From JADKAV01 sp037046735 (GTDB lineage Bacteria; Actinomycetota; Actinomycetes; S36-B12; UBA10799), in contig JBAOHC010000027.1 in NCBI GenBank assembly GCA_037046735.1, positions 124,001 through 188,000 of the forward strand: DNA of 64,000 bases. The letters run 5' to 3'. Shown here piece by piece: positions 26,104 through 36,231 of the stretch. How positions within the stretch are numbered: the first letter of the stretch is position 1; each line of letters starts with the position of its first letter. The notes under the pieces were generated by a model, which saw only the letters and a list, made by a program, of their open reading frames with translations, was not told where the DNA came from and did no database searches. Made by a program: the position numbers and the translations under genes.

Positions 26104-26970
26104 TCACTCCCGGCCGAGGTCGCGGTGTTGCACCACCACCTGGTGGCCGGCCTCGCGCAGCATCTCGGCGAGCCGCTCGACCATGGCCACGCTACGGTGT
26201 TTGCCGCCGGTGCACCCGATGCCGATCGTCACATACCGCTTGCCCTCCCGGACGTAACCCTCCGCGACGAGATTGACGATCGCGGCGTAGTGATCCAGGA
26301 CATCCAGTGCGCCTTCGCGGCTCAGGACGTAACTGCTGACCTCAGAGTCCCGTCCCGTCTGCTCGCGCATCTCCGGCACCCAGAAGGGATTGGGCAAGAA
26401 CCGCACGTCGGCGACCATGTCGGCATCAACGGGGATTCCGTACTTGAACCCGAAGGACAGGACCGACACCCGCAGCGAATCCGGGCCGGGGGTGCGGTAG
26501 TTCGCCTCGATGATCCGGCGCAGGTCGTGCACCGACTTCGTGGAGGTGTCGATGACCATGTCCGCGCCTGCCCGGAACGCGCTCAACATCGTGCGCTCCT
26601 CGCGCAGGGCGTCGAGCAGGGTGCCGTCCTCCTGCAGTGGGTGGGGGCGCCGTGACGACTCGAAGCGACGGACCAGCACCTCCTCGGACGCCTCGAGGAA
26701 GACGATGCCCACGTTCACGTGGGCCTCCCGCAGGGCTTGTGTGACCGAGACCAGGTTGGAGAACAGAGGTCCGCCCCGCACGTCCACGACCACGGCCAGT
26801 CGCTGCACGTCGGGACGCGGTTGCAACAGATCGATCGTGGACTGCAGCAGCGACGGCGGCAGGTTGTCGACCACGAACCAACCAGCGTCCTCCAGTGCGC
26901 GGGCCGCCGTGCTGCGCCCCGCGCCCGACATCCCGGTGACGATCAGCACTTCGAAGTTCGGGTTGTTCAT
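26104..26970 (-). CDS. rapZ: RapZ-family nucleotide-binding protein (YvcJ-like)
   Basis: This 288-residue P-loop protein has Walker A GMSGAGRSTAARALED (Arg replaces the usual Lys), DLLQPR, and the C-terminal domain VTIGIGCTGGKHRSVAMVERLAE typical of RapZ/YvcJ. In E. coli RapZ binds GlmZ/GlmY RNA; in Gram-positives the role is less clear. ATG 26970 is chosen over the adjacent GTG at 26973 because the GGGAGG ribosome-binding site then has normal spacing. It lies between uvrC and yvcK in the conserved order. Confidence 0.92.
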   Translation of the reverse strand: MNNPNFEVLIVTGMSGAGRSTAARALEDAGWFVVDNLPPSLLQSTIDLLQPRPDVQRLAVVVDVRGGPLFSNLVSVTQALREAHVNVGIVFLEASEEVLVRRFESSRRPHPLQEDGTLLDALREERTMLSAFRAGADMVIDTSTKSVHDLRRIIEANYRTPGPDSLRVSVLSFGFKYGIPVDADMVADVRFLPNPFWVPEMREQTGRDSEVSSYVLSREGALDVLDHYAAIVNLVAEGYVREGKRYVTIGIGCTGGKHRSVAMVERLAEMLREAGHQVVVQHRDLGRE

Positions 26971-26985
26971 CACAGCCTCCCTGGG

Positions 26986-28926
26986 TCAATCATCGTCAAT
27001 CACTTCCCCGGTCGTCACATTGACCGCTGGTGCAGGCGTGTCCTTGGCCAGATGGTCAGCGATCACGTGGGCCAGATCGGGGCTGATGCCCGGTACCTCG
27101 GCGAGTTCTTCCCAGGTCGCCCGGCGCAACCGGCCCAGGGTGCCGAAGGACTTGATCAGGGCCTTGCGCCGGTGGGGGCCCACGCCAGGTATGTCCTCGA
27201 TCACCGAACTGCTGAGCCGCTTGCTGCGCTTCTGCCGGTGGTAGGTGATCGCGAACCGGTGCGCCTCATCCCGGATCCTCTGCAGCAGGTACAGACCCTG
27301 ACTGCGCCGGGACAGGATGATCGGGTCGTCGTACTGCGGCATCCACACCTCTTCGAGGCGCTTGGCCAGACCTGCCACCGCGACGTCGTCGATGCCGAGG
27401 TCGGCCAGGGCCGCGCGGGCGGCGGCCACCTGCGGTTTGCCGCCGTCGATGAGCAACAGGTTCGGCGGGTAGCGGAAGGCCTTGCGCTCGTCGTTGGCCC
27501 CCCCGGCGGGTCCGAACTCGATGTCAGAGGCCTCGGCGCGTTCGGCGAGGTAGCGGGTGAAACGCCGGCGCACCACCTCCGCGATGCTGGCCACGTCATC
27601 CTGGCCGGTCACCCCGCGGATCGCAAAGCGGCGGTAGTCGGACTTGCGCGGAAGTCCGTCCTCGAAGACGACCATGGACGCGACAACATCGTTGCCCTGC
27701 AGGTTGGAGATGTCGATGCACTCGATCCGCAGCGGCGCGACGTCCATCTCGAGGGCCTCGCCGATCTCCTCGAGTGCGGCAGCCCGGGTGCTGAGATCGC
27801 CCGCGCGGCGCAGTTTGTGCGACTGCAGCGTCTGCACGGCATTGGTCGTCACGGTGTCCAGCAAAGCGCGCTTCTGACCCCGCTGCGGTGTCTTCACGGT
27901 GACCCGGTGCCCTGCCTTCAAGGCGAGCCACGGTTCGACCGCCGCTTCGGGCAGCACGGGCACGAGCACCTCGTACGGGATATCGGCGTCATCCTCACCG
28001 TAGAGCTGCTGCATGACGCCCGTGATCAGTTCAGTGGGCAGCTCATTGGCGATCTTCTCAAGGACGAAGGCGTGCTGGCCCCGGACCCGGCCGCCGCGCA
28101 CGTGGAAGATCTGGAAGGCCGCCTCCAACTCGTCCTCGGTGAACCCGATGAGGTCCGCACTGGTGTCGCCGGGCAGGACCAGCGCAGTCCGCTCCATCGC
28201 CTTGCGCAGCGCTCCCAGATCGTCGCGGAGCCGGGCCGCCGTCTCATAGTCCTGAACCGCCGATGCTGCTCGCATCTGGCGCTCCAGATCCCGCATGAAG
28301 CGGTCGGTCCCGGTACCGAGGAAGGCGACCAGATCCTCGGCCAGCCGGCGGTGGTCATCCGCGCTGATCCGCTCAATGCAGGGGGCGCTGCACTTACCGA
28401 TGTAGCCGAGCAGGCACGGCCGGCCCATCTGCTCCGAGCGCCGGAACACCCCGTTGCTGCAGGTGCGCACCGGGAAGACGCGCAGTACCTGATCCACGGT
28501 CTCCCGGATCGCCCACGCCTGTGCGTACGGGCCGAAGTACTTGACCCCCTTGCGCTTCTCGCCACGCATGACCATGACCCGGGGATACTGCTCGGCCATC
28601 GTGATCGCCAGGTAGGGATAGGACTTGTCGTCGCGGTACTTCACGTTGAAACGCGGCGCAAACTCTTTGATCCACTGGTACTCCAGCTGCAGCGCCTCGG
28701 TCTCGGAGTCGACGACCACCCAGTCGACGCTGCACGCCGTCTGCACCATGGTGGCGGTGCGCGGATGCATGTGAACGGGATTCTGGAAGTAGCTGGACAG
28801 CCGCGAACGGAGATTTGTCGCTTTTCCGACGTAAATCACCCGCGTGTCGTAGTCTCTAAATCTGTAAACACCTGGTAAAGGCGGGATGCTACCCGCGGGT
28901 GGTCGGTAGGACCTCGGGTCTGCCAC
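26986..28926 (-). CDS. uvrC: Excinuclease ABC subunit UvrC
   Basis: This 646-residue nucleotide-excision-repair nuclease makes both incisions around the lesion. It has an N-terminal GIY-YIG domain (PGVYRFRDYDTRVIYVGKATNL), the Cys-rich segment ACSVDW...CLLGYIGKCSAPC, a UVR/UvrB-binding motif, an RNase H-like endonuclease half (IECIDISNLQGNDVVASMVVFEDG; LLIDGGKPQV) and C-terminal helix-hairpin-helix motifs (IPGVGPHRRKALIKSFG). GTG 28926 is supported by -10 TAGCCT six bases upstream. uvrA and uvrB are within 12 kb. Confidence 0.96.
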   Translation of the reverse strand: MADPRSYRPPAGSIPPLPGVYRFRDYDTRVIYVGKATNLRSRLSSYFQNPVHMHPRTATMVQTACSVDWVVVDSETEALQLEYQWIKEFAPRFNVKYRDDKSYPYLAITMAEQYPRVMVMRGEKRKGVKYFGPYAQAWAIRETVDQVLRVFPVRTCSNGVFRRSEQMGRPCLLGYIGKCSAPCIERISADDHRRLAEDLVAFLGTGTDRFMRDLERQMRAASAVQDYETAARLRDDLGALRKAMERTALVLPGDTSADLIGFTEDELEAAFQIFHVRGGRVRGQHAFVLEKIANELPTELITGVMQQLYGEDDADIPYEVLVPVLPEAAVEPWLALKAGHRVTVKTPQRGQKRALLDTVTTNAVQTLQSHKLRRAGDLSTRAAALEEIGEALEMDVAPLRIECIDISNLQGNDVVASMVVFEDGLPRKSDYRRFAIRGVTGQDDVASIAEVVRRRFTRYLAERAEASDIEFGPAGGANDERKAFRYPPNLLLIDGGKPQVAAARAALADLGIDDVAVAGLAKRLEEVWMPQYDDPIILSRRSQGLYLLQRIRDEAHRFAITYHRQKRSKRLSSSVIEDIPGVGPHRRKALIKSFGTLGRLRRATWEELAEVPGISPDLAHVIADHLAKDTPAPAVNVTTGEVIDDD

Positions 28927-28932
28927 CCCTCA

Positions 28933-28938
28933 AGGCTA
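28933..28938 (-). promoter_or_regulatory. -10 element (TAGCCT) of leaderless uvrC mRNA
   Basis: On the minus strand, TAGCCT, TGAGGG, then GTG 28926. No RecA-NDp/PafBC 9-mer is seen at the required distance, unlike uvrB. Confidence 0.55.
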
Positions 28939-28961
28939 ATTCAGTGAGGAACGTAGACGTG

Positions 28962-29522
28962 GTGAAGTTGATGGCTGGCGCGCTGGTCGCACTCAGCCTG
29001 GCCGTGCCCGCCGGCTCCCGCCGACCGGCGCTCAGCTCGACGGGCTGTTCGTCGAGGGCGACTCCTTGACCGTCGGCTCCTCCAGCGCCATCAAAGCCAA
29101 TCTCAGCGCTGAGTTTCGCAACATCACCGTCGATGCCGAGGTGGGCCGCAGCACCCCGACGGGGATCTCCCGGCTCGATGCCGGGCAGAGCGCGAACGTG
29201 TGGGTCCTGGCCCTGGGGACCAACGACGCCCCGGACCCCAAGACCATGCGCCGCAATGTGAAGACCGTTCTGGCGCGGGCCGGCTCCCGACCAGTTCTGT
29301 GGGTCTCCGTATGGCGCAGCGCCGAGTACGGCACGGGTCAACCGCATGCTCTCGCGCCAGGATGCGAAGTCGGCGCAGCTGTCAGTCCTGCGCTGGGATC
29401 TGTTCATCAAGAGCAACCCGCAGTACCTCGCCGGCGACCGCATTCACCTCACGTCTGCCGGCTACGAGGTGCGCGGGGCGATGATCGCCGACGCCGTCCG
29501 GGCATTGCTGGGCTCCCGGTAG
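28962..29522 (+). pseudogene. Secreted SGNH/GDSL hydrolase, broken by two compensating frameshifts
   Basis: Three frames together encode one protein of about 186 residues. The first gives a signal peptide (MKLMAGALVALSLAVPAGS region, from GTG 28962). The second gives the GDS block (QLDGLFVEGDSLTVGSSSAI) and ALGTNDAPD. The third, from about 29337, gives the catalytic Asp-His block GDRIHLTSAGYEVRG and ends at TAG 29520-29522. The first switch needs one added base near 29016-29025 (for example CGCCGACC to CGCCCGACC); the second needs one G removed from GGG 29335-29337. Net length stays a multiple of three. It may be intact in the organism and corrupted in assembly, or genuinely decayed. Related by fold to the SGNH gene that follows convergently. 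Confidence 0.65.
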
Positions 29523-29525
29523 GCC

Positions 29526-30152
29526 TCAACTGCGCTCGACGCCCTGCAGCACGAGATTTGTGTAAGCCTGGCACCCCTGCGGATTGAGGTGAATGCCGTC
29601 GGGGTACAGCCCTGGCGCGAAGACGCTGGCGTTCCAGTCGATGACGTGGGCATTCGGCCACCTGGCGGGCATGGCCCGCAGTCGCTGGTTCACATCACCC
29701 TCGTACGTATAGGTGTCCGGCAGTTCGACGGTCAGGAAGTACACCGCGCGGTCAGGTCCGGCGGCCTGCATGATCCGATCGAGCACCTTGAACCCGAAGG
29801 GACCGTTGGTGCCCAGCGCCACCACCACCCGGGGCGGCAGGGTCCCGTCAGCGGCCTTCTGTTCGATGAGCGCCGCGCCCTCGGTGATCGTCCGGTTCTC
29901 AGCCGCATTCACTTTCACGACCGTGCCCTTGAGACACGATTTCGCGCCGAGCAGGACCGAGTCGCCTACGGCATACACCGGACCGGTCAGCGGCGCTGCA
30001 GGCGGTTTCGCCATGGACAGTACGGCTTGCGGGGAAGGCAGACCCGCCTTGCCACTGACCCACAGGCCGGCGATCACGAACGCCAGCGTGGCCAGAACGC
30101 CACCCAGAACCGTCGGCAGGCGCTGGATCAGGCTGTCGTCGTTATCCGCCAC
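29526..30152 (-). CDS. Membrane-anchored SGNH-hydrolase-like protein
   Basis: This 208-residue protein has one N-terminal membrane anchor (VLGGVLATLAFVIAGLWVSG) followed by an extracytoplasmic SGNH domain: GDS block VYAVGDSVLLGAKSC, block III ALGTNGPFG, and the catalytic pair in PDGIHLNPQGCQ. This is the same kind of domain fused to the C-terminus of the OafA-type acyltransferases at 40-48 kb, but here free-standing. It probably acts as an esterase/acyltransferase on envelope glycans. The start is GTG 30152, ten bases after the Rieske gene stop, so the two are likely one transcript. No ribosome-binding site is evident. Confidence 0.8.
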   Translation of the reverse strand: MADNDDSLIQRLPTVLGGVLATLAFVIAGLWVSGKAGLPSPQAVLSMAKPPAAPLTGPVYAVGDSVLLGAKSCLKGTVVKVNAAENRTITEGAALIEQKAADGTLPPRVVVALGTNGPFGFKVLDRIMQAAGPDRAVYFLTVELPDTYTYEGDVNQRLRAMPARWPNAHVIDWNASVFAPGLYPDGIHLNPQGCQAYTNLVLQGVERS

Positions 30153-30162
30153 GGTTGCCGGA

Positions 30163-30603
30163 TCAGGCCAGGACCACGTTGGCGCCGTCGACCCGCACAG
30201 CGACCGGAGACAGCCCCGTCGTGGCAGGACCTTGAATCACCGCACCATCGGTGATGGAGAACTGCGATCCGTGACACGGGCACAGGATCGTCTGTTCGGC
30301 CACCTCGTTGACCAGACACTTCTGGTGCGGGCAGACGGCGCTGAGCCCCACGAAATCCCCGGCGGTCGGCTGCGTCACGACGACCTTCGTCTGGCCGGCG
30401 TCGACGATCACCCCGCCATCCACCGGGACGTCGGTGGTGGCCACCAGCACTTCGCCGGCCGCGGCGGGCGAAGGCGCGGCCGGGGCGTCGCCCGTCGGGT
30501 CGCTGCTGCTCCCGGAATCACCGCTCGAGCACCCGGTGAGCACCACCCCAGCGGCTCCAAGCGCGCCTACAGCCATGACATTCCTGCGCGTGACATCGGT
30601 CAT
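30163..30603 (-). CDS. Rieske [2Fe-2S] lipoprotein with Tat-type signal
   Basis: This 146-residue exported protein starts with TRRNVMAVGALGAAGVVLTGC: a twin-arginine pattern, hydrophobic core and lipobox (LTGC), giving a lipid-anchored product. After a Ser/Pro/Ala-rich linker the Rieske domain has CPHQKC and CPCHGSQF (Cys-x-His and Cys-x2-His ligands plus the extra disulfide cysteines). It probably transfers electrons outside the membrane. No bc1 or oxidase partner is adjacent. It is followed by the SGNH protein gene. The physiological partner is unknown. Confidence 0.87.
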   Translation of the reverse strand: MTDVTRRNVMAVGALGAAGVVLTGCSSGDSGSSSDPTGDAPAAPSPAAAGEVLVATTDVPVDGGVIVDAGQTKVVVTQPTAGDFVGLSAVCPHQKCLVNEVAEQTILCPCHGSQFSITDGAVIQGPATTGLSPVAVRVDGANVVLA

Positions 30604-30671
30604 TGGTCACTCCCATCGATCTGCTGACAGCCTAAGCGCATGACCAGATCACGACCGGCCAACACACCGGG

Positions 30672-33509
<2,838 letters not shown>

Positions 33510-33515
33510 TCCCCA

Positions 33516-33521
33516 AGGCTA
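33516..33521 (-). promoter_or_regulatory. -10 element (TAGCCT) of leaderless uvrA mRNA
   Basis: On the minus strand, TAGCCT, TGGGGA, then GTG 33509. The sequence CTGTCCCAC lies 8 bases upstream of the hexamer but matches the RecA-NDp 9-mer only at TGTC. Confidence 0.55.
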
Positions 33522-33646
33522 ACTGGGGGGTGGGACAGCGCATGCGGGCTTCTCCCTGGCCCGTTCAGCTCCGCCCTGGACCGGGCGGACTGCTCCGAAC
33601 GGTTGACGCGGCAAAGCCCAGCATCTCCGAACTCCGACAAGACGGT

Positions 33647-34513
33647 ATGCGAGCAGCACTTCCTCTCCTGATCACCGGCACACTGCTGGTGGCACCGGTG
33701 CTCGCGATGCCCACATCTGCTGCCGCTGCAGAGCCCGTGTCCAGCACCGCCATCGCCATGGCCGCAGCCGGCCACAAGGCCAAACTGAGCAGCAAGGCGG
33801 GGACCAGCCGCCTGCGTGTGACCATCACCGGTTCACCGGTGGGACGGGTCCAGGTCGTGGGCTTGAACAAGCGGTACATCCTCACCGAATCAGCCGTCAT
33901 GCGCCTGCGGGTGGGCCATTACACCGTGCGGGCGAGCAACGTCTCCTCGGCCAAAGACACTTACCGTCCCGCGAGCCGCAAGCAGACAATCACGGTGCGC
34001 AAGGGTGTCACCGCCCAGGTGCAGGTCACCTACTCCCACGCGGGGAGTTCGGCACCCGGCACGGTCCGTCAGGACACTCCCCCTGCCGGTGAACTCACCG
34101 AGGTCTTCAACCTGGTGAACACTGCGCGCTCTCGCACCCAACAGTGCGGAACCAAGACCATGCCCGCGGTTGATGCGCTGACCTACAACGCTGACATCGG
34201 CCAAGCGGCCCAACTCCACGCCGAGGACATGGCAGCCAAGAACTACTTCGAGCACGTCTCCCTCGACGGTCGCACCTTCGTCGACCGCATCAACAACACC
34301 GCCTACGACGGCAGTCCGGCGGGCGAGAACATCGCGATGGGATTCCAGTCCGCCGCGGACGTGGTGCAGGGTTGGCTGAACAGCCCGGGACACTGCGTGA
34401 ACCTGATGGATCCCGACTTCGACGATGTGGGCCTCGGGTTCACCTCCCTGCAGGATCCCAAGTACTCCACCGCCACCACCTTCTGGGTGCAGGACTTCGG
34501 ATACGCAGGCTAG
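33647..34513 (+). CDS. Secreted CAP-domain (SCP/PR-1) protein
   Basis: This 288-residue exported protein has a signal peptide (MRAALPLLITGTLLVAPVLA... ending near AAAAEP), an intermediate beta-rich region of about 110 residues, probably a carboxypeptidase-regulatory-like or Ig-like domain (RLRVTITGSPVGRVQVVGLN), and a C-terminal CAP domain: AQLHAEDMAAKNYFEHVS, GENIAMGF, and NSPGHCVNLMDPDF. CAP proteins are extracellular with varied or unknown activity. ATG 33647 is chosen as the start of the signal peptide, although the frame is open further upstream. It is divergent from uvrA. Confidence 0.82.
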   Translation: MRAALPLLITGTLLVAPVLAMPTSAAAAEPVSSTAIAMAAAGHKAKLSSKAGTSRLRVTITGSPVGRVQVVGLNKRYILTESAVMRLRVGHYTVRASNVSSAKDTYRPASRKQTITVRKGVTAQVQVTYSHAGSSAPGTVRQDTPPAGELTEVFNLVNTARSRTQQCGTKTMPAVDALTYNADIGQAAQLHAEDMAAKNYFEHVSLDGRTFVDRINNTAYDGSPAGENIAMGFQSAADVVQGWLNSPGHCVNLMDPDFDDVGLGFTSLQDPKYSTATTFWVQDFGYAG

Positions 34514-34541
34514 AGTCACTGATCCAGAGGTGTTCAGGCGG

Positions 34542-34547
34542 TACGTT
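34542..34547 (+). promoter_or_regulatory. -10 element (TACGTT) of leaderless MBL-hydrolase mRNA
   Basis: TACGTT is followed by six bases and ATG 34554. The promoter fills the 40-base gap after the CAP-domain gene. Confidence 0.5.
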
Positions 34548-34553
34548 TCTCGC

Positions 34554-35207
34554 ATGACGTACACCGGCAAGACCCACGTCGGCGGACCCGCGGCCGTGCG
34601 CGAGCTCCCCGATCTGGTGATCTCCAAACTCGCGGTCGGCCCCATGGACAACAATGCGTACGTGCTGCGCTGCCGGGCGACTGGGGAGCAGGTGCTCATT
34701 GATGCGGCGGCAGAGCCGGCCCGCCTTCTTGACCTGATCGGCTCAGATGGCCTGACCACCGTCGTGACCACTCACGGCCACGCCGATCACTGGCAGGCTC
34801 TGGCGGCGGTACGCAAAGCCACGGGAGCGCGCAGCCTGGCTCCCCGGCTCGACGCCGAAACCCTCGGCGCACTGGTCGACGACACCCTCGAGGACGGCGA
34901 CACGGTTTCGGTTGGCCACTGTCGCCTGCGGGTGATCCACCTTGGTGGACACACTCCCGGCGCCATGGCCTTGCTGTATGAGGACCCGCTGGGTCACCCG
35001 CACCTGTTCACCGGCGACTGCCTGTTTCCCGGCGGCGTCGGCAAGACCTGGTCGGAGCAGGACTTCGACACCCTGTTCCGCGGCGTGCGCGACCGGGTGT
35101 TCGCCAGTCTGCCCGACGAGACCTGGGTCTACCCAGGACACGGCAACGACACGACCCTGGGGGCCGAGCGTCCCGCACTGGCGACGTGGGAGGCGCGGCG
35201 CTGGTGA
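34554..35207 (+). CDS. Metallo-beta-lactamase-fold hydrolase (glyoxalase II-like)
   Basis: This 217-residue cytosolic MBL-fold hydrolase has the zinc motif THGHADHW (HxHxDH), further His ligands in HLGGHTPGAM and PGHGNDTT, and the Asp bridging ligand in FTGDCLFPGGVGKT. It probably hydrolyses a thioester-like substrate. It keeps its usual actinobacterial place between uvrA and uvrB. The start ATG 34554 is fixed by the leaderless -10 and by MTYTGKTHVGGP; the frame is open upstream but overlaps the CAP gene. The substrate is not known. Confidence 0.88.
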   Translation: MTYTGKTHVGGPAAVRELPDLVISKLAVGPMDNNAYVLRCRATGEQVLIDAAAEPARLLDLIGSDGLTTVVTTHGHADHWQALAAVRKATGARSLAPRLDAETLGALVDDTLEDGDTVSVGHCRLRVIHLGGHTPGAMALLYEDPLGHPHLFTGDCLFPGGVGKTWSEQDFDTLFRGVRDRVFASLPDETWVYPGHGNDTTLGAERPALATWEARRW

Positions 35208-35244
35208 CGTGACCTGGACCCCGAGCGGGTGACCCACATGTCGC

Positions 35245-36231
35245 TTACGCGTCCTGACCGACCTCAGGATGGCGCCGCTCATGGATCAGACTGGCCACCA
35301 CCGTGATGGTCAAGATCGAGATGATGACCGCCAAGCTGACCCAGTTCGAGATCACCGGCACATCGAACGGCTCTCCCCCGTTGAGGAACGGCAGCGAATT
35401 CTCGTGCATGGCCTCCAGAATCAGTTTCACCCCGATGAACCCGAGCACGGCCGCCAGCCCGACACCCAGGAAGACCAGTCGGTCCAGGAGGTTGCCGAGC
35501 AGGAAGTACAACTGTCGCAGGCCCATCAGGGCGAACACGTTGGCTGTGAAGACGATGAACGGGATCTTGGTCAGCCCGAAGATCGCCGGGATGCTGTCCA
35601 GAGCGAAGAGCACATCGGTGGTGCCAATCGCGATCAACACCACCAGCATGGGGGTGTACAGCCGCTTGCCATCCACGATGGTTCGCAGCCTCTTGCCGTC
35701 GAACTCCTGGGCGATGGGTACGAGCCGCCCGACCGTTCGCACGATCACGTTCTCCTTGTACTCCTCGTCGTCGTCCTCACCGTGGGTCAGCAGCTTCACC
35801 GCTGTGACGATCAAGAAGATGCCGAACAGGTAGAACACCCACGAGAACTGCGCCAGAATCGCAGCCCCCAACGCGATGAAGATGCCGCGTAGGACCAGCG
35901 CGACGATGATCCCCCACATGAGCACGTACTGCTGCAGTTCCCGTGGTACGTAGAACCGGGCCATGATCAGCACGAAGACGAACAGATTGTCCACGCTCAG
36001 GCTGTACTCGGTCAGCCATCCGGCATAGAACTGCACCGCGATGTCCCCGCCGAACTGCCAGCCCAGGAATAGCCCGAAGGCGATCGCGCTACCGACGAAG
36101 AGGGCCAACCAGCGCAGTAGTTCGGGGGTCTTCGGCACGTGCGGGCGGCGGCCCACGACGAGGAAGTCCAGGGTGAACAGGACCAGGAACAGCACGATGG
36201 TGCCGGCCCACAGCCAGCCTGGCACAGTCAC
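35245..36231 (-). CDS. TerC-family integral membrane protein
   Basis: This 328-residue protein with about nine transmembrane segments belongs to the TerC/Alx family. Conserved acidic intramembrane motifs are EYSLSVDNLFVFVLIM and TTDVLFALDSIPAIFGLT, with a charged cytosolic loop (LLTHGEDDDEEYKENV). Family members are linked to tellurite resistance and manganese export (Alx/MeeF types); metal homeostasis is the likeliest role. GTG 36231 overlaps the uvrB stop by GTGA, so it is translated with uvrB, as in many actinobacteria. It is convergent with the MBL gene. Confidence 0.9.
   Translation of the reverse strand: MTVPGWLWAGTIVLFLVLFTLDFLVVGRRPHVPKTPELLRWLALFVGSAIAFGLFLGWQFGGDIAVQFYAGWLTEYSLSVDNLFVFVLIMARFYVPRELQQYVLMWGIIVALVLRGIFIALGAAILAQFSWVFYLFGIFLIVTAVKLLTHGEDDDEEYKENVIVRTVGRLVPIAQEFDGKRLRTIVDGKRLYTPMLVVLIAIGTTDVLFALDSIPAIFGLTKIPFIVFTANVFALMGLRQLYFLLGNLLDRLVFLGVGLAAVLGFIGVKLILEAMHENSLPFLNGGEPFDVPVISNWVSLAVIISILTITVVASLIHERRHPEVGQDA

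Noticed and set aside
24397..28878. Two long plus-strand frames (24397-26655 and 26719-28878)
   Set aside because: They are antisense shadows of whiA, yvcK, rapZ and uvrC, with no start signals or domains.
33516..33541. RecA-NDp motif upstream of uvrA
   Set aside because: Spacing is right but only TGTC of the 9-mer matches. I keep only the leaderless -10.
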